Below, piece after piece: positions 26,765 through 36,118 of a stretch of 60,302 bases of DNA. This DNA comes from Clostridia bacterium. Its GTDB lineage: Bacteria > Bacillota > Clostridia > Christensenellales > CAG-138. The DNA is taken from assembly GCA_017435905.1 (NCBI GenBank), contig JAFSEB010000025.1, forward strand, positions 1-60,302, read 5' to 3'. A program made the translations under genes and the position numbers. The notes under the pieces were generated by a model. That model was not told where the DNA came from. It was given only the letters and a program-made list of their open reading frames with translations, and ran no database searches. The first letter of the stretch is position 1, and the number at the start of each line of letters is the position of its first letter.

Positions 26765-27270
26765 GCTTTTTTCCGTTTTTTCAGGCGAACGGCTTCTTTT
26801 TTCTTTTTCTCCTCCCGTTCCCGTTTCAAAACAAGGAGCATGCGCCTGCAGCTTAAAAATGCATATGCCGCCGCAAACAGCGAAAGGGCGATGTTAAGGC
26901 ACATGAGCCCCGTCAGAAGATACACAAACGCCGGCAGCACCGTGACGGTCATCCGCTGCCATGGCTCAAAGGTACGGTTTGATACAAGATAGTAAATGCC
27001 GAAGAAGCCCACGTTCACCGCCGCACAAAGCGCCGCCAGCAGCATCCAGACCACCGCAAGCTCCGCACTTGAAAAGCCGAAGTAAAAGGGACCGATATCA
27101 AGGCACATCAGCACGCCGGTGCCGCCGAGGCAAAGCCCCTCCGCCCAGCCGGAAACGGTATCGGGATCGTGCTGCAGTTCCTTGTTTCCCGCCTTGCCGA
27201 AAGAAGCACAGTACCGGGGCAGGAACATGGCAAAAAACGCAATGGCGCTCCAGAATGAAATGCCGATCAT
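26761..27270 (-). CDS. Multi-pass membrane protein of unknown function
   Basis: A 169-residue protein with four to five hydrophobic helices: [17 protein letters not shown] (2-18), a segment near [22 protein letters not shown] (about 45-66), [23 protein letters not shown] (about 72-94), and [31 protein letters not shown] (about 108-138). It ends in a strongly basic tail of Arg/Lys/Glu (last ~28 residues). No family recognised. GAGGAGG precedes the ATG at 27270. It sits between ftsY and ylxM, where most Firmicutes have no gene; a role in secretion is only a guess. Confidence 0.7.
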   Translation of the reverse strand: MIGISFWSAIAFFAMFLPRYCASFGKAGNKELQHDPDTVSGWAEGLCLGGTGVLMCLDIGPFYFGFSSAELAVVWMLLAALCAAVNVGFFGIYYLVSNRTFEPWQRMTVTVLPAFVYLLTGLMCLNIALSLFAAAYAFLSCRRMLLVLKREREEKKKKEAVRLKKRKKA

Positions 27271-27327
27271 GACAGGATCCTCCTCAAAAAATGACCGGCA
27301 GCAAAGGCTGCCGGTTTCCATTCGTTG

Positions 27328-28242
27328 TTATGCGCCGATGAGCGCCCGTGCGAAATCATCCGCATCAAAGGGCTGCAGATCGTCAATGCCTTCGCCCACG
27401 CCCACAAAGCGCACAGGGAGGCCAAGTTCCTGCTTGATGGCAACGGTCATACCGCCCTTTGCGGTGCCGTCAAGCTTGGTGAGCACAACGCCGGTCAATC
27501 CGGCGGATTCGCCGAATACCCGTGCCTGTGCAATGGCGTTCTGACCCGTGGTGGCGTCAAGCACAAGGAGCACCTCCGTGTGTACGCCCGGAAGTTCCTT
27601 TGCGATAACACGGCGGATCTTTTCAAGCTCGCTCATCAGGTTCTTTTTGTTGTGAAGGCGCCCTGCCGTATCGCAAAGCAGCAGATCGCAGCCCTTTGCC
27701 TTAAAGGATGCGATGGCATCGAACACCACCGCCGCAGGGTCTGCGCCCTCGCCGTGCTTCACGATGGGCACATCCGCCCGTTCCGCCCACACGGTGAGCT
27801 GTTCCGCCGCCGCCGCACGGAAGGTATCCGCCGCCGCCATCATGGGCACACGGCCTTCAGCTTTATAATACGCCGCCATTTTGCCGATGGAGGTGGTCTT
27901 ACCCACACCGTTCACGCCGACGATGAGCAGCACCGCCTTTTCGCCGGCAGGAATAAAGCCTTTTTCCGGACGCATGGCATCCGCAAGGATGTTCGCCAGC
28001 GCTTCCCTCGCCTCGGTACGGGTCTTGATCTTTTCTTCCTTGATCTTTGCACGCAGCTGTTCCTGCAGCGTATCCGCCGTTTCCATGCCCATATCGGCAA
28101 TGATCATGGCTTCTTCGAGTTCCTCGTAGAAATCGTCGTCAATGCGCTCATCCCCAAGGAAGATCCCTGCAAGAAGACCGCCGCCGGTCTTGGAAAGGCC
28201 TTTCTTCAGCTTCTCAAAAAATCCGTTTTTTTTCTTTTCCAT
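27328..28242 (-). CDS. ftsY: SRP receptor FtsY
   Basis: A 304-residue GTPase that docks ribosome-SRP complexes at the membrane. Short N-terminus (basic [14 protein letters not shown]) lacking the long acidic domain of E. coli, as usual in Firmicutes. [15 protein letters not shown] (about 109-123), [16 protein letters not shown] (about 195-210) and [10 protein letters not shown] (about 256-265) mark the G domain. It follows smc by 21 bases. Confidence 0.97.
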   Translation of the reverse strand: MEKKKNGFFEKLKKGLSKTGGGLLAGIFLGDERIDDDFYEELEEAMIIADMGMETADTLQEQLRAKIKEEKIKTRTEAREALANILADAMRPEKGFIPAGEKAVLLIVGVNGVGKTTSIGKMAAYYKAEGRVPMMAAADTFRAAAAEQLTVWAERADVPIVKHGEGADPAAVVFDAIASFKAKGCDLLLCDTAGRLHNKKNLMSELEKIRRVIAKELPGVHTEVLLVLDATTGQNAIAQARVFGESAGLTGVVLTKLDGTAKGGMTVAIKQELGLPVRFVGVGEGIDDLQPFDADDFARALIGA

Positions 28243-28263
28243 CTTTCCTCGCTTTCCCGCCCG

Positions 28264-31200
28264 TTACGCAATTTCATTGAACCTGGCGGAGACTATTTTG
28301 GAGATACCCTTTTCCTCCATCGCCACGCCGTAAAGGGCGTTGCATACTTCCATGCTGCCCTTCCTGTGGGTGATGAGGATAAACTGTGTGTTTTCACTGT
28401 AGCGTTTCACGTATTCCGCAAAGTTGGAAACGTTCACTTCGTCAAGGGAGCTTTCGATCTCATCAAGGATGCAGAAAGCCGTGGGTTTGAGCTTCAAAAT
28501 GGCGAACAGCAGCGCAATGGCCGTCAGCGCACGCTCGCCGCCCGAAAGCAGCGAAAGCAGCTGCAGCTTCTTTCCCGGGGGCTGGGCGATGATATCGATA
28601 TCGCAGTTGAGGATATCCTTTTCATCGGAAAGGATCAGCTCCGCCTTGCCGCCGCCGAAAAGCTCCGTGAAAGTGGTGGTGAAGTTTTCGCCGATGCGGT
28701 CGAACTGCTTGCGGAATTCCGCCTCCATGGTGGTCACAAGCTCTGCGATGAGAGTCTGCAGATCCGCCTCCGCCTTGGTGAGGTCTGCGCACTGGGTGCT
28801 GAGGCTTTCAAAGCGCTCCTTGACGTTCTTGTAGTCTTCGATGGCGCTCACATTCACATCGCCGAGGGCACGGATGGCTTTTTTCAGCTCATCCACCTTC
28901 ATATGGGATGCGGTGATGGCGATCTGCCGCCTGAAGGGCAGCGCATTTTCGTAGGTAAGCTCGTAATCCTCCCAGATGCGGTCCTGCATGGTCTTGAGTT
29001 CCATCTCCGCACGGTTCTCGTTAAGCTCCGCCCTGTGGCGGCGCTCCCGCATATCGGAAAGATCGGCGCTGATGCTCTCACGCCTTGCACGAAGCTCATC
29101 GAGGGCAAGAAGGTGCTTCGCACGCTCTTCTTCCATGGCGTGGAGCCTGTCCGTATGGGCATTGACCTCCTCACGCTCTGCGCTGATGTCCACATCCATG
29201 CCTTTGAGTTCTTCCTGCATGGCTTCGAATTTGCGGAGCGACTCCTCCGCCGCCTTTGCATCCGCTTCCACATCCGCACCGATGCGTGCAAGCTCCCTCT
29301 GCATACGGGAAAGCTCGCTTTGGGCGGCGCCCCGTTCCTTTTCAAGCGCCATCAGCGAAACACGCTGCTCCGTAGCGGTCTCGTTCTCCGCAGCGTGAGC
29401 ATTTCTCAGCTCCGCAAGCGCCTGCTGGGAACGGCGGATATCCTCCTGCGTGGCGAAATTGCCTTCCTCAAGGCCTTCCCTTGCTTCTTCCGCTTCCTGC
29501 CGCTGGGCATCGATATCCTCGATGTTGTCACGGATCTGCGTCCGTTCAAGGGCGGCTTCCTCCAGCGCCTCACGGCTTTCATCCACATATTTTTTGATGA
29601 TGTCCAGCTTTTCACGCTGGGTGGCAAGCTCCACATCCTTTTTATGCAGCATTTCCGCTGCCGCCGCCACCGCCGCATTTGCCCCGTCAAGGGAGGCTTC
29701 CGCCGCTGCGGCTTCATCGTTTTTCACCTGCAGCTGTTCCGCAAGGCTAAGCATGCGCTTTTTGAGTTCTTCGATCTCACGTTCACGGCCGATGAGGCTG
29801 AATTCCCTCTTCTGCACGCTGCCGCCGGTCATGGCGCCGCCGGGGTTGATGATATCGCCCTTGAGCGTTGCAATGCGGAAAGCGCCCTTTGCACGCTTGT
29901 TGATGGCGATACCTGCATCAAGATCACGGACGATGACGGTCCTGCCGAGGAGGTTCTCCGCCACGCCCCTGTATTTTGCATCATACCCCACAAGCTCGCT
30001 GCCGATGCCGATAAAGCCGTCCACCCGGCAGGCATCCCGTTCCGCACCGTCGAGCACACGGGGGCGCATGGCGGAAATGGGCAGCAGCGTTGCCCTGCCG
30101 TATTCCCTGCGCCTGAGGTATTCGATCACATATTTTGCATCCTGTTCCGTGGGGGTCACGATGTTCTGCAGCGCAGCGCCGAGCGCCATTTCCACCGCCG
30201 TTTCGTATTCCTTCGGCACACGGAGAAGCTCCGCCACAACGCCTTCTATGCGCTTTTTGAGTTCCATATCACGGGCGCTGTCACGAAGCACGTTGCGCAC
30301 GCTGGCATAATAGCCCTCGTGTGCACGCTTCATTTCCTCCAGCACCTTCAGGCGGCTTTTGCCTGCCTCGGTCTGCTGTTCCATGGTGCGCACGGCTTCC
30401 CTTGCCTGCCGCATCCGCTCGTTGGTCTCATTGAGGGCATTGATGGCAGCCGCACGCTTTGCGGCAGCATCGCTGCGCATGGTCTCCACCGCATCGAACT
30501 GCTGCTTTGCGGCGGCATATTCCGCTTCAAGCCCTGCTGCCTTTTCCCTGAGGGCTGCTTCCTCATCATCGATAGAAAGAAGCCGCTGCTCCAGCGTGCC
30601 CCTGATGGCTTCAAAACGGGAAAGCATGCTCTTTGCATCGGCGATGCGGTTCATGGCTTCGATCATTTCCCGTTTCTGCCGCTCAAGGTTTTCTTCCTTT
30701 TCCCCGATCTCCGCAGCCATGGCAGCCAGCTTTTCGCTCTGCAGGCGGAAATTCTCCCTCTCCGCATCCAGGCTGCCGGCGTTTTCCGCAATATTCTTTT
30801 CAAGGGCTGCGATGGATTCCATCAGCGCACGGGATGCGGTCTCGTTTTCCGCCCTGCGGCTCTGCAGCCGTTCCCTGTCTTTTAAAAGGTTCTCCATCCT
30901 TTCCCGGAACACACGGGATTCACCGCTCTTCGCTTCCACGGCACTCGTCAGCTGCAAAAGCTCGTTCTGCAGCTCGCTGATCACGCCGGAAAGGGCACGT
31001 TCACGCTCCTCCTCCGCCGCACAGTCCGCACCGAGGCTCGATTCAAGCGCCGCACCCGTTTCGATCTCCGAGGCAAGCTGAGAAAGCGTCTCCCCCAATG
31101 TGCGGAGCCGCTCGTTGAGTTTATCGTATTGATAAAGGAAAACGTTGATCTCGATCTCTTTTAATTCGTCACGCAGGCGCAGGTATTCCCTTGCGGCAGC

Positions 31201-31827
31201 GCTCTGCTCCTCAAGGGGTCCTACCTGATTGCCGAGCTCCTCGAGGATGTCCCCGAGGCGCTGCAGGTTTTTCCTTGTATTATCCAGCTTTCGCTCTGCC
31301 TCTTCCTTGCGCACACGGTATTTCATCACGCCTGCCGCTTCTTCAAAGACATTGCGCCTTTCGCTGGATTTATTGGAGAGGATCTCCTCTACCCTGCCCT
31401 GCCCGATGATGGAGTAGCCTTCCTTGCCGATGCCCGTATCCCGGAACACCTCGCCGATATCCTTCAGGCGGCAGTTTGTGCGGTTCAAAAGGTATTCGCT
31501 TTCGCCGCTGCGGTAAACACGCCGTGTTACGGTGACCTCCGTGTATTCGGTATTGAGTTTGCCGTCGGTATTGTCGAAGGTCAGAGAGACTTCGCAGTAG
31601 GCAAGGGGCTTTTTCTGCTCCGTTCCGTTGAAGATGATATCCTCCATTTTGGAACCTCGCAGCGCCCTTGCGCTCTGCTCGCCCAGCACCCAGCGCACCG
31701 CATCCGCAATGTTGCTTTTGCCGCTGCCGTTGGGGCCTATGATCGCCGTGATACCGTTTTCAAACTCGATCTCCGTTTTGCGGGCAAAGGATTTGAACCC
31801 ATTGATCTCAAGTTTAACAAGTTTCAC
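28264..31827 (-). CDS. smc: Chromosome segregation ATPase SMC
   Basis: A 1187-residue condensin subunit. Walker A GPNGSGKSN at 31-39, long coiled coils, hinge domain near 505-660 (VAELLRVPKEYETAVEMALGAALQNIV and following), and C-terminal head with signature LLSGGERAL and Walker B FCILDEIESSLDE. The start is a GTG at 31827, directly after the rnc stop, with only a weak AAGA-type ribosome site; the conserved beginning KLVKLEINGFKSFA leaves no later alternative. Confidence 0.97.
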   Translation of the reverse strand: MKLVKLEINGFKSFARKTEIEFENGITAIIGPNGSGKSNIADAVRWVLGEQSARALRGSKMEDIIFNGTEQKKPLAYCEVSLTFDNTDGKLNTEYTEVTVTRRVYRSGESEYLLNRTNCRLKDIGEVFRDTGIGKEGYSIIGQGRVEEILSNKSSERRNVFEEAAGVMKYRVRKEEAERKLDNTRKNLQRLGDILEELGNQVGPLEEQSAAAREYLRLRDELKEIEINVFLYQYDKLNERLRTLGETLSQLASEIETGAALESSLGADCAAEEERERALSGVISELQNELLQLTSAVEAKSGESRVFRERMENLLKDRERLQSRRAENETASRALMESIAALEKNIAENAGSLDAERENFRLQSEKLAAMAAEIGEKEENLERQKREMIEAMNRIADAKSMLSRFEAIRGTLEQRLLSIDDEEAALREKAAGLEAEYAAAKQQFDAVETMRSDAAAKRAAAINALNETNERMRQAREAVRTMEQQTEAGKSRLKVLEEMKRAHEGYYASVRNVLRDSARDMELKKRIEGVVAELLRVPKEYETAVEMALGAALQNIVTPTEQDAKYVIEYLRRREYGRATLLPISAMRPRVLDGAERDACRVDGFIGIGSELVGYDAKYRGVAENLLGRTVIVRDLDAGIAINKRAKGAFRIATLKGDIINPGGAMTGGSVQKREFSLIGREREIEELKKRMLSLAEQLQVKNDEAAAAEASLDGANAAVAAAAEMLHKKDVELATQREKLDIIKKYVDESREALEEAALERTQIRDNIEDIDAQRQEAEEAREGLEEGNFATQEDIRRSQQALAELRNAHAAENETATEQRVSLMALEKERGAAQSELSRMQRELARIGADVEADAKAAEESLRKFEAMQEELKGMDVDISAEREEVNAHTDRLHAMEEERAKHLLALDELRARRESISADLSDMRERRHRAELNENRAEMELKTMQDRIWEDYELTYENALPFRRQIAITASHMKVDELKKAIRALGDVNVSAIEDYKNVKERFESLSTQCADLTKAEADLQTLIAELVTTMEAEFRKQFDRIGENFTTTFTELFGGGKAELILSDEKDILNCDIDIIAQPPGKKLQLLSLLSGGERALTAIALLFAILKLKPTAFCILDEIESSLDEVNVSNFAEYVKRYSENTQFILITHRKGSMEVCNALYGVAMEEKGISKIVSARFNEIA

Positions 31828-31830
31828 TGT

Positions 31831-32568
31831 TTATACCAAACTTTCTTTTGATTCCTGATGCGGCTTGATCTCCCCAAAGGCGATCAGCGCCGCCCTTGCG
31901 GCCTGCTGCCCCGCTTCCTGCTTGGTGCGGCCTTCGCCTTCGCCGGCGGCTTCCCCGGCGATCATCACCCGCATGGAAAAGGTCTTGTTGTGATCGGGCC
32001 CCGTTGAGCCGCAAAGTTCATAGACGATCTGCCCCATATGGCGCTTTTGCACATATTCCTGAAGCATAGTTTTATGATCCTTGATGAGCCGGCCTGCAAG
32101 GGAATCCTCCACGCTTTTGCAAACAAAGCGCATAATGAACCCTTTGGCGATCTCCATGCCTCCGTCAATGTACAAAGCGCCGATCACCGCCTCCACCGCA
32201 TCGGAAAGGATGGACGGCTTTTCCCGGCCGCCGGAATGGTCCTCACCCCTGCCAAGCAGCAGCATCGCCCCGAGACCGTATTCCTTCGCCACCTCGAAAA
32301 GCGCAGCTTCACACACGGCCTGTGCACGAAGGCGTGTCATGGCACCCTCATCGTTATCCGGGAAACGGGTGTAAAGGTATTCGCTGGTGCAAAGTTCCAG
32401 CACCGCATCCCCCAGAAACTCAAGGCGCTCATTGTGTGCGCTTGCACGGCCGTCACCTTTTACATAGGAAGTGTGAGTCAGCGCAGTGTCAAGAAGGCTG
32501 AGGTCGCGGAAGCTGTACTGCAGCTTTTCTTCCAGCTCCTGCAGCGTTTTTCTGCGTATAAATTCCAC
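31831..32568 (-). CDS. rnc: Ribonuclease III
   Basis: A 245-residue double-strand-specific RNase for rRNA and mRNA processing. The catalytic signature ERLEFLGDAVLEL is near 46-58, the second acidic cluster SDAVEAVIGALYIDGG near 117-132, and a dsRNA-binding domain occupies the last ~70 residues. I chose the GTG at 32568, which has GGAGGTGA 4-5 bases upstream; an ATG at 32589 would lie next to the acpP terminator. Confidence 0.95.
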   Translation of the reverse strand: MEFIRRKTLQELEEKLQYSFRDLSLLDTALTHTSYVKGDGRASAHNERLEFLGDAVLELCTSEYLYTRFPDNDEGAMTRLRAQAVCEAALFEVAKEYGLGAMLLLGRGEDHSGGREKPSILSDAVEAVIGALYIDGGMEIAKGFIMRFVCKSVEDSLAGRLIKDHKTMLQEYVQKRHMGQIVYELCGSTGPDHNKTFSMRVMIAGEAAGEGEGRTKQEAGQQAARAALIAFGEIKPHQESKESLV

Positions 32569-32591
32569 GTTTTCACCTCCGCATGCCAAAA

Positions 32592-32612
32592 ACCCGCATC
32601 TGCGATGCGGGT
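32592..32612 (-). terminator. Terminator after acpP
   Basis: ACCCGCATC-tgc-GATGCGGGT stem, followed on the minus strand by TTTTTGG. It partly insulates acpP from rnc-smc-ftsY, so those genes probably rely on read-through or another promoter. Confidence 0.85.
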
Positions 32613-32627
32613 ATCGGCTTACTGATT

Positions 32628-32849
32628 TTATTTTTTGATATACTGAACGATATCGCCCACTGTGCGGATCTTGGGCAGATCATCATCGGGGATCTGCACG
32701 CCGTATTCGGCTTCAAGGTCCATAATGAGCTCCACGATATCAAGAGAATCGGCCATCAGGTCCTCAACGAGCCTGCTTTCGGGCTTGATCTCTTCTTCCG
32801 CAATACCAAGCTGCGCTGCGAGCGCTGCACGGAGTTTTTCAAAAACCAT
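32628..32849 (-). CDS. acpP: Acyl carrier protein
   Basis: A 73-residue carrier protein for fatty-acid synthesis. The phosphopantetheine attachment site is Ser35 in [16 protein letters not shown]. Acidic four-helix composition is typical. AcpS, the enzyme that modifies it, is encoded at 44.4 kb. It has its own promoter overlapping the plsX stop. Confidence 0.96.
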   Translation of the reverse strand: MVFEKLRAALAAQLGIAEEEIKPESRLVEDLMADSLDIVELIMDLEAEYGVQIPDDDLPKIRTVGDIVQYIKK

Positions 32850-32916
32850 AGTGTTACCGCCTTTCTAAAATTGCAATATAAAACCGCCGTAAATCCGGCA
32901 AAATAAAGATACGTTT

Positions 32917-32945
32917 AGTTTACAGATTTCCCGGCCCGCTGTCAA
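32917..32945 (-). promoter_or_regulatory. Promoter of acpP
   Basis: Minus strand TTGACA (32940-32945), 17 bases, TAAACT (32917-32922). The -35 box contains the TGA stop codon of plsX. A short leader stem GCCG/CGGC follows near 32886-32899. Confidence 0.85.
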
Positions 32946-33955
32946 TCCTTGAGATCGGGAAGGGCTTCGATGGCAGGGGCAATGGTGCCGTTGATGTTCG
33001 CCGCAAGGAACTGCCGTGCCTGCATCACCGCAGAGGAGAATGCTTTCGCATCGCTGCTGCCGTGGGCTTTGATCACGCAGCCGTTGATGCCGAGCAGCGG
33101 CGCACCGCCCACCTCGGTATAGTCCATCTTCTTTTTCATCCTGCGGAAGGCAGGCTTTGCAAGCAGCGCACCGATCTTCGATTTGGTATCCGCCATCAGC
33201 TCATCCTTGAGCATGGCAAGAATGGTGGCAGAAAGGCCTTCCGTATACTTGAGCACCACATTGCCGGAAAAACCGTCGCAAACGAGCACATCGTAATCGC
33301 CGGAAAGGATCTCACGGGCTTCGCAGTTGCCGACGAAATTGACAGGCGCCTCCTCAAGGAGCGGATAGACCGCCTTGGTAAGTTCGTTGCCCTTTTCCGC
33401 TTCCGCACCGTTGTTGAGAAGACCCACACGGGGGCTCTTGATGCCCATAACGCCCTGCATGTAGGCGGAAGCCATCACCGCAAACTGCTGCAGATACTGG
33501 GGCTTGCAATCCGCATTGGCGCCGCAGTCGATGAGCATCAGCCAGCCGCCGGTACGGGTGGGCAGCAGCGAAGCGAGAGCAGGGCGCTTGACGCCCTTGA
33601 TGCGCCTGACGATAAGCGTGGCGCCGGTCAGAAGCGCACCGGTGCTGCCGGCGGAAACGATGGCATCCGCCTCACCTGCCGCCACAGCTTCAAGCGCCTT
33701 CACAAGGGAGGAATCCTTTTTGCGCTTGATGGCAAGGGTGGGAGAATCGTGGCAATCAATCACATCCGCCGCATGGAGAACGCTCATGCGTGCAACATCG
33801 TACCGATGCTTTTTGAGTTCTTCACGGATGGCATCCTCCCTGCCGCAAAGAATGATGGAGACATCGTCAAAACGGGAAAGCGCCTTCACGGCACCTTCCA
33901 CCACTGCGGCAGGCGCATTGTCGCCGCCGAAAGCATCCATGATCACACGGTACAT
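32942..33955 (-). CDS. plsX: Phosphate acyltransferase PlsX
   Basis: A 337-residue enzyme that turns acyl-ACP and phosphate into acyl-phosphate, the first step of phospholipid synthesis in Gram-positives. Family landmarks: RVIMDAFGGDNAP start, HAADVIDCHDSPTLAIKRKKDSSLV (about 60-84), DAIVSAGSTGALL, and VCDGFSGNVVLKYTEG (about 230-245). Located between rpmF and acpP, as in many Firmicutes, but fabD/fabG are not here. Confidence 0.96.
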   Translation of the reverse strand: MYRVIMDAFGGDNAPAAVVEGAVKALSRFDDVSIILCGREDAIREELKKHRYDVARMSVLHAADVIDCHDSPTLAIKRKKDSSLVKALEAVAAGEADAIVSAGSTGALLTGATLIVRRIKGVKRPALASLLPTRTGGWLMLIDCGANADCKPQYLQQFAVMASAYMQGVMGIKSPRVGLLNNGAEAEKGNELTKAVYPLLEEAPVNFVGNCEAREILSGDYDVLVCDGFSGNVVLKYTEGLSATILAMLKDELMADTKSKIGALLAKPAFRRMKKKMDYTEVGGAPLLGINGCVIKAHGSSDAKAFSSAVMQARQFLAANINGTIAPAIEALPDLKD

Positions 33956-34008
33956 GTTTACTTACCTCTTTAAAACAAAATGAAATAAAAGCATATAAAG
34001 CCTTTTTC

Positions 34009-34037
34009 AGTTTACCACGATACGCTTTGCAATGCAA
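34009..34037 (-). promoter_or_regulatory. Promoter of plsX
   Basis: Minus strand TTGCAT (34032-34037), 17 bases, TAAACT (34009-34014), with TGG extension. It lies just downstream of the rpmF terminator. Confidence 0.7.
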
Positions 34038-34051
34038 ACGGCAAAGAAAAA

Positions 34052-34079
34052 GGGCTTTTCGCCTTTTGGCGAAAAGCCC
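34052..34079 (-). terminator. Terminator after rpmF
   Basis: GGGCTTTTCGCC (34052-34063) and GGCGAAAAGCCC (34068-34079) form a perfect 12 bp stem; the minus strand continues TTTTTCTTT. Confidence 0.93.
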
Positions 34080-34106
34080 CTATGTGCTTGTTAAGAAGGA
34101 AGCGCC

Positions 34107-34292
34107 TTACGCATTCTCTTCCACTTTGACGACCTGCTTGCCATCGTAATAGCCGCACTTTTTGCAAACCCGATGAGCCAGCTTGGGCTCATGGCACTGC
34201 GGGCATTCCACGATGCCGGGGATGGAAAGCTTCCAGTTCGCCCTACGCTGATCGCGCTTTGCCTTCGAAGTTTTTCTCTTGGGGACTGCCAT
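34107..34292 (-). CDS. rpmF: Ribosomal protein bL32
   Basis: A 61-residue 50S protein, [17 protein letters not shown] start and a Cys4 zinc ribbon [20 protein letters not shown] (about 33-52). The zinc-binding form (not the Cys-less paralogue). It is 2 bases after yceD with AAGGAGGTG before the ATG. Confidence 0.97.
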   Translation of the reverse strand: MAVPKRKTSKAKRDQRRANWKLSIPGIVECPQCHEPKLAHRVCKKCGYYDGKQVVKVEENA

Positions 34293-34294
34293 GG

Positions 34295-34816
34295 TTACAC
34301 CTCCTTATCGTCGTTCAACAGCGTCTTGAGCGCGGCGAACGGCGATTGTGTTTCTTCGCCGACTTCACGCGCGCAGGAACACTGCGCTGTGTTCAGATCG
34401 CACCCACAAACGGGGCATAGCCCGCGGCAATCCTGTCGGCATACGCTGTAAGGCTGCATATTGAGCAGGATCGTATCGCTGAGCATTTGGCTGATGTCAA
34501 GTTCTTCGCCCGCAAAAGCGTAGCATTCCTCTTCCGCATCTTCCGAAGGGTTGCGCATAAAGCGTTCTTCAAATTCCGCTGTAAAGGGTGCTTCAAATTC
34601 CTTTGCGCACAGGGCGCACACGGCATGGAGCGAAGTGGAAAGACTGCCTTTCACGGAAAAACCCTTGCCGTCAAACACATATTCCGCTTCCACCGCCAGG
34701 GGCGAAGCAAAGCGGATCTCCTGCCCGAGATATTCCATATCGGCCACTTGTTCCGCTGCGGAAAAGGTGCCCACATGGCCCGGAAGTTTGATCTCCAAAG
34801 CTACGGGTATTTTCAT
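34295..34816 (-). CDS. YceD/DUF177 family protein
   Basis: A 173-residue DUF177 protein, usually encoded beside rpmF and implicated in 23S rRNA/ribosome accumulation. Central [20 protein letters not shown] (about 67-86) and C-terminal Cys-rich [16 protein letters not shown] (about 131-146) with further Cys suggest a metal site, typical for the Firmicutes form. First gene of the yceD-rpmF transcript, from a strong promoter. Confidence 0.9.
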   Translation of the reverse strand: MKIPVALEIKLPGHVGTFSAAEQVADMEYLGQEIRFASPLAVEAEYVFDGKGFSVKGSLSTSLHAVCALCAKEFEAPFTAEFEERFMRNPSEDAEEECYAFAGEELDISQMLSDTILLNMQPYSVCRQDCRGLCPVCGCDLNTAQCSCAREVGEETQSPFAALKTLLNDDKEV

Positions 34817-34834
34817 CGAAAGTCAACCTCATCT

Positions 34835-34863
34835 ATTTTATCTGTTGGAATATTGTTTGTCAA
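34835..34863 (-). promoter_or_regulatory. Promoter of yceD-rpmF
   Basis: Minus strand TTGACA (34858-34863), 17 bases, TAAAAT (34835-34840). No TG extension. The -35 box is inside an inverted repeat. Confidence 0.88.
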
Positions 34864-34870
34864 CAATATT
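34849..34870. promoter_or_regulatory. Inverted repeat over the yceD-rpmF -35 box
   Basis: AATATTGTT (34849-34857) and AACAATATT (34862-34870) are perfect 9 bp arms around TGTC. The right arm and spacer cover the -35 box, as for a repressor operator. It is also downstream of ackA but has no T-run, so it is a poor terminator. Confidence 0.6.
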
Positions 34871-34897
34871 TTTCCGCTTGTCCGGTGCCTTTTCCGC

Positions 34898-36100
34898 TTA
34901 TTTGACGGCGAGGGCGGCGGTATCGCGGGCGATGACCATTTCTTCGTCGGTGGGGATCACGAAGACCTTTACACGGCTTTCCTTGGTGCTGATCTCAACT
35001 TCCTCACCGCGGGGGCAGGTCTGGTTGTATTCACGGTCGAGTTCCACGCCGAGATAACCGAGTTCGCCTGCGATGGCTTCACGGATGTTGCGGTCATTCT
35101 CACCGACGCCGGCGGTGAAGACGATGGCATCCACGCCGCCGAGAGCAGCTGCGTATGCGCCGATGTACTTCTTCACTTTGTAAGCAAAGGTGTTAAGAGC
35201 GAGCTTTGCACGCTCGTTGCCCTGGGCAGCAGCTTCACCGAGGTCACGGAAGTCGCTGGAAACGCCGGAGATACCGAGCACGCCGCTCTTCTTGTTCATG
35301 TAGGTGTCAACGCCCTTGCGGTCAAGGTTGAGCTTGTCCATCAGGTAGGTGACGATGGCGGGGTCCATATCGCCGCAGCGGGTACCCATCGGCACGCCCT
35401 CAAGGGGAGTAAGACCCATGGAGGTATCGATGCACTTGCCGCCCTTTACAGCTGCGATGCTGGAGCCGTTGCCAAGGTGGCAGGTGATAACACGGGTCTC
35501 TTCAACGGGCTTGTCGAGCTTTTCGATGGCACGGCCGGAAACGTAGAGGTGGGAAGTGCCGTGGAAGCCGTAACGGCGGACCATGAGGTCGGTGTAAGCT
35601 TCATAGGGCAGGCCGTAGAGGAACGCTTCGGCAGGCATGGTCTGATGGAAAGCGGTATCGAACACGGCGACCATGGGGGTGTTGGGCATGATGGCACGGC
35701 AGGCGTCGATGCCCATGAGGTTGGCGGGGTTGTGGAGGGGAGCAAGGGTGCTCAGTTCCTTCACGGTCTCGATGAGCTCATCGGTGATGAGGGCGGACTT
35801 GGCGAACTTCTCGCCGCCGTGAACGATGCGGTGACCGACGGCGTCGATCTCATCCATGCTCTTCACAACGCCGATGGCGGGATCCACGAGGGCGTCGAGG
35901 ACCATGCGGATGGCATCGGTATGATCCTTCATATCCTGCTTGAACTCATGCTTGTCGCCGCCGGTGGGCTTGTAGGTCAGCATGGAGCCATCGATACCGA
36001 TGCGCTCGCAAAGACCCTTGGCGATCACGTCGCCGTTGTCCACGTCGATGAGCTGATATTTGAGCGAGGAGCTGCCCGCATTGATAACAAGAACTTTCAT
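34898..36100 (-). CDS. ackA: Acetate kinase
   Basis: A 400-residue kinase that interconverts acetyl-phosphate plus ADP and acetate plus ATP. ASKHA-fold signatures: VLVINAGSSSLKYQL (3-17), DAVGHRIVHGGEKF, PNTPMVAVFDTAFHQTMP, RRYGFHGTSHLYVS (about 175-188) and FTAGVGEND. AGGAGG precedes the ATG. It follows pta by 18 bases; together they make ATP during acetate production. Confidence 0.98.
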   Translation of the reverse strand: MKVLVINAGSSSLKYQLIDVDNGDVIAKGLCERIGIDGSMLTYKPTGGDKHEFKQDMKDHTDAIRMVLDALVDPAIGVVKSMDEIDAVGHRIVHGGEKFAKSALITDELIETVKELSTLAPLHNPANLMGIDACRAIMPNTPMVAVFDTAFHQTMPAEAFLYGLPYEAYTDLMVRRYGFHGTSHLYVSGRAIEKLDKPVEETRVITCHLGNGSSIAAVKGGKCIDTSMGLTPLEGVPMGTRCGDMDPAIVTYLMDKLNLDRKGVDTYMNKKSGVLGISGVSSDFRDLGEAAAQGNERAKLALNTFAYKVKKYIGAYAAALGGVDAIVFTAGVGENDRNIREAIAGELGYLGVELDREYNQTCPRGEEVEISTKESRVKVFVIPTDEEMVIARDTAALAVK

Positions 36101-36118
36101 TTTTTATGTTCCTCCTGA

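Noticed and set aside
27325..30885. Open frame of 1186 codons antisense to smc and ftsY
   Set aside because: Same codon-bias effect; smc and ftsY have full motifs on the minus strand.
34849..34870. Rex redox-regulator site at the palindrome near ackA
   Set aside because: The TTGTT/AACAA half-sites are 4 bases apart instead of the 8 in the Rex consensus.
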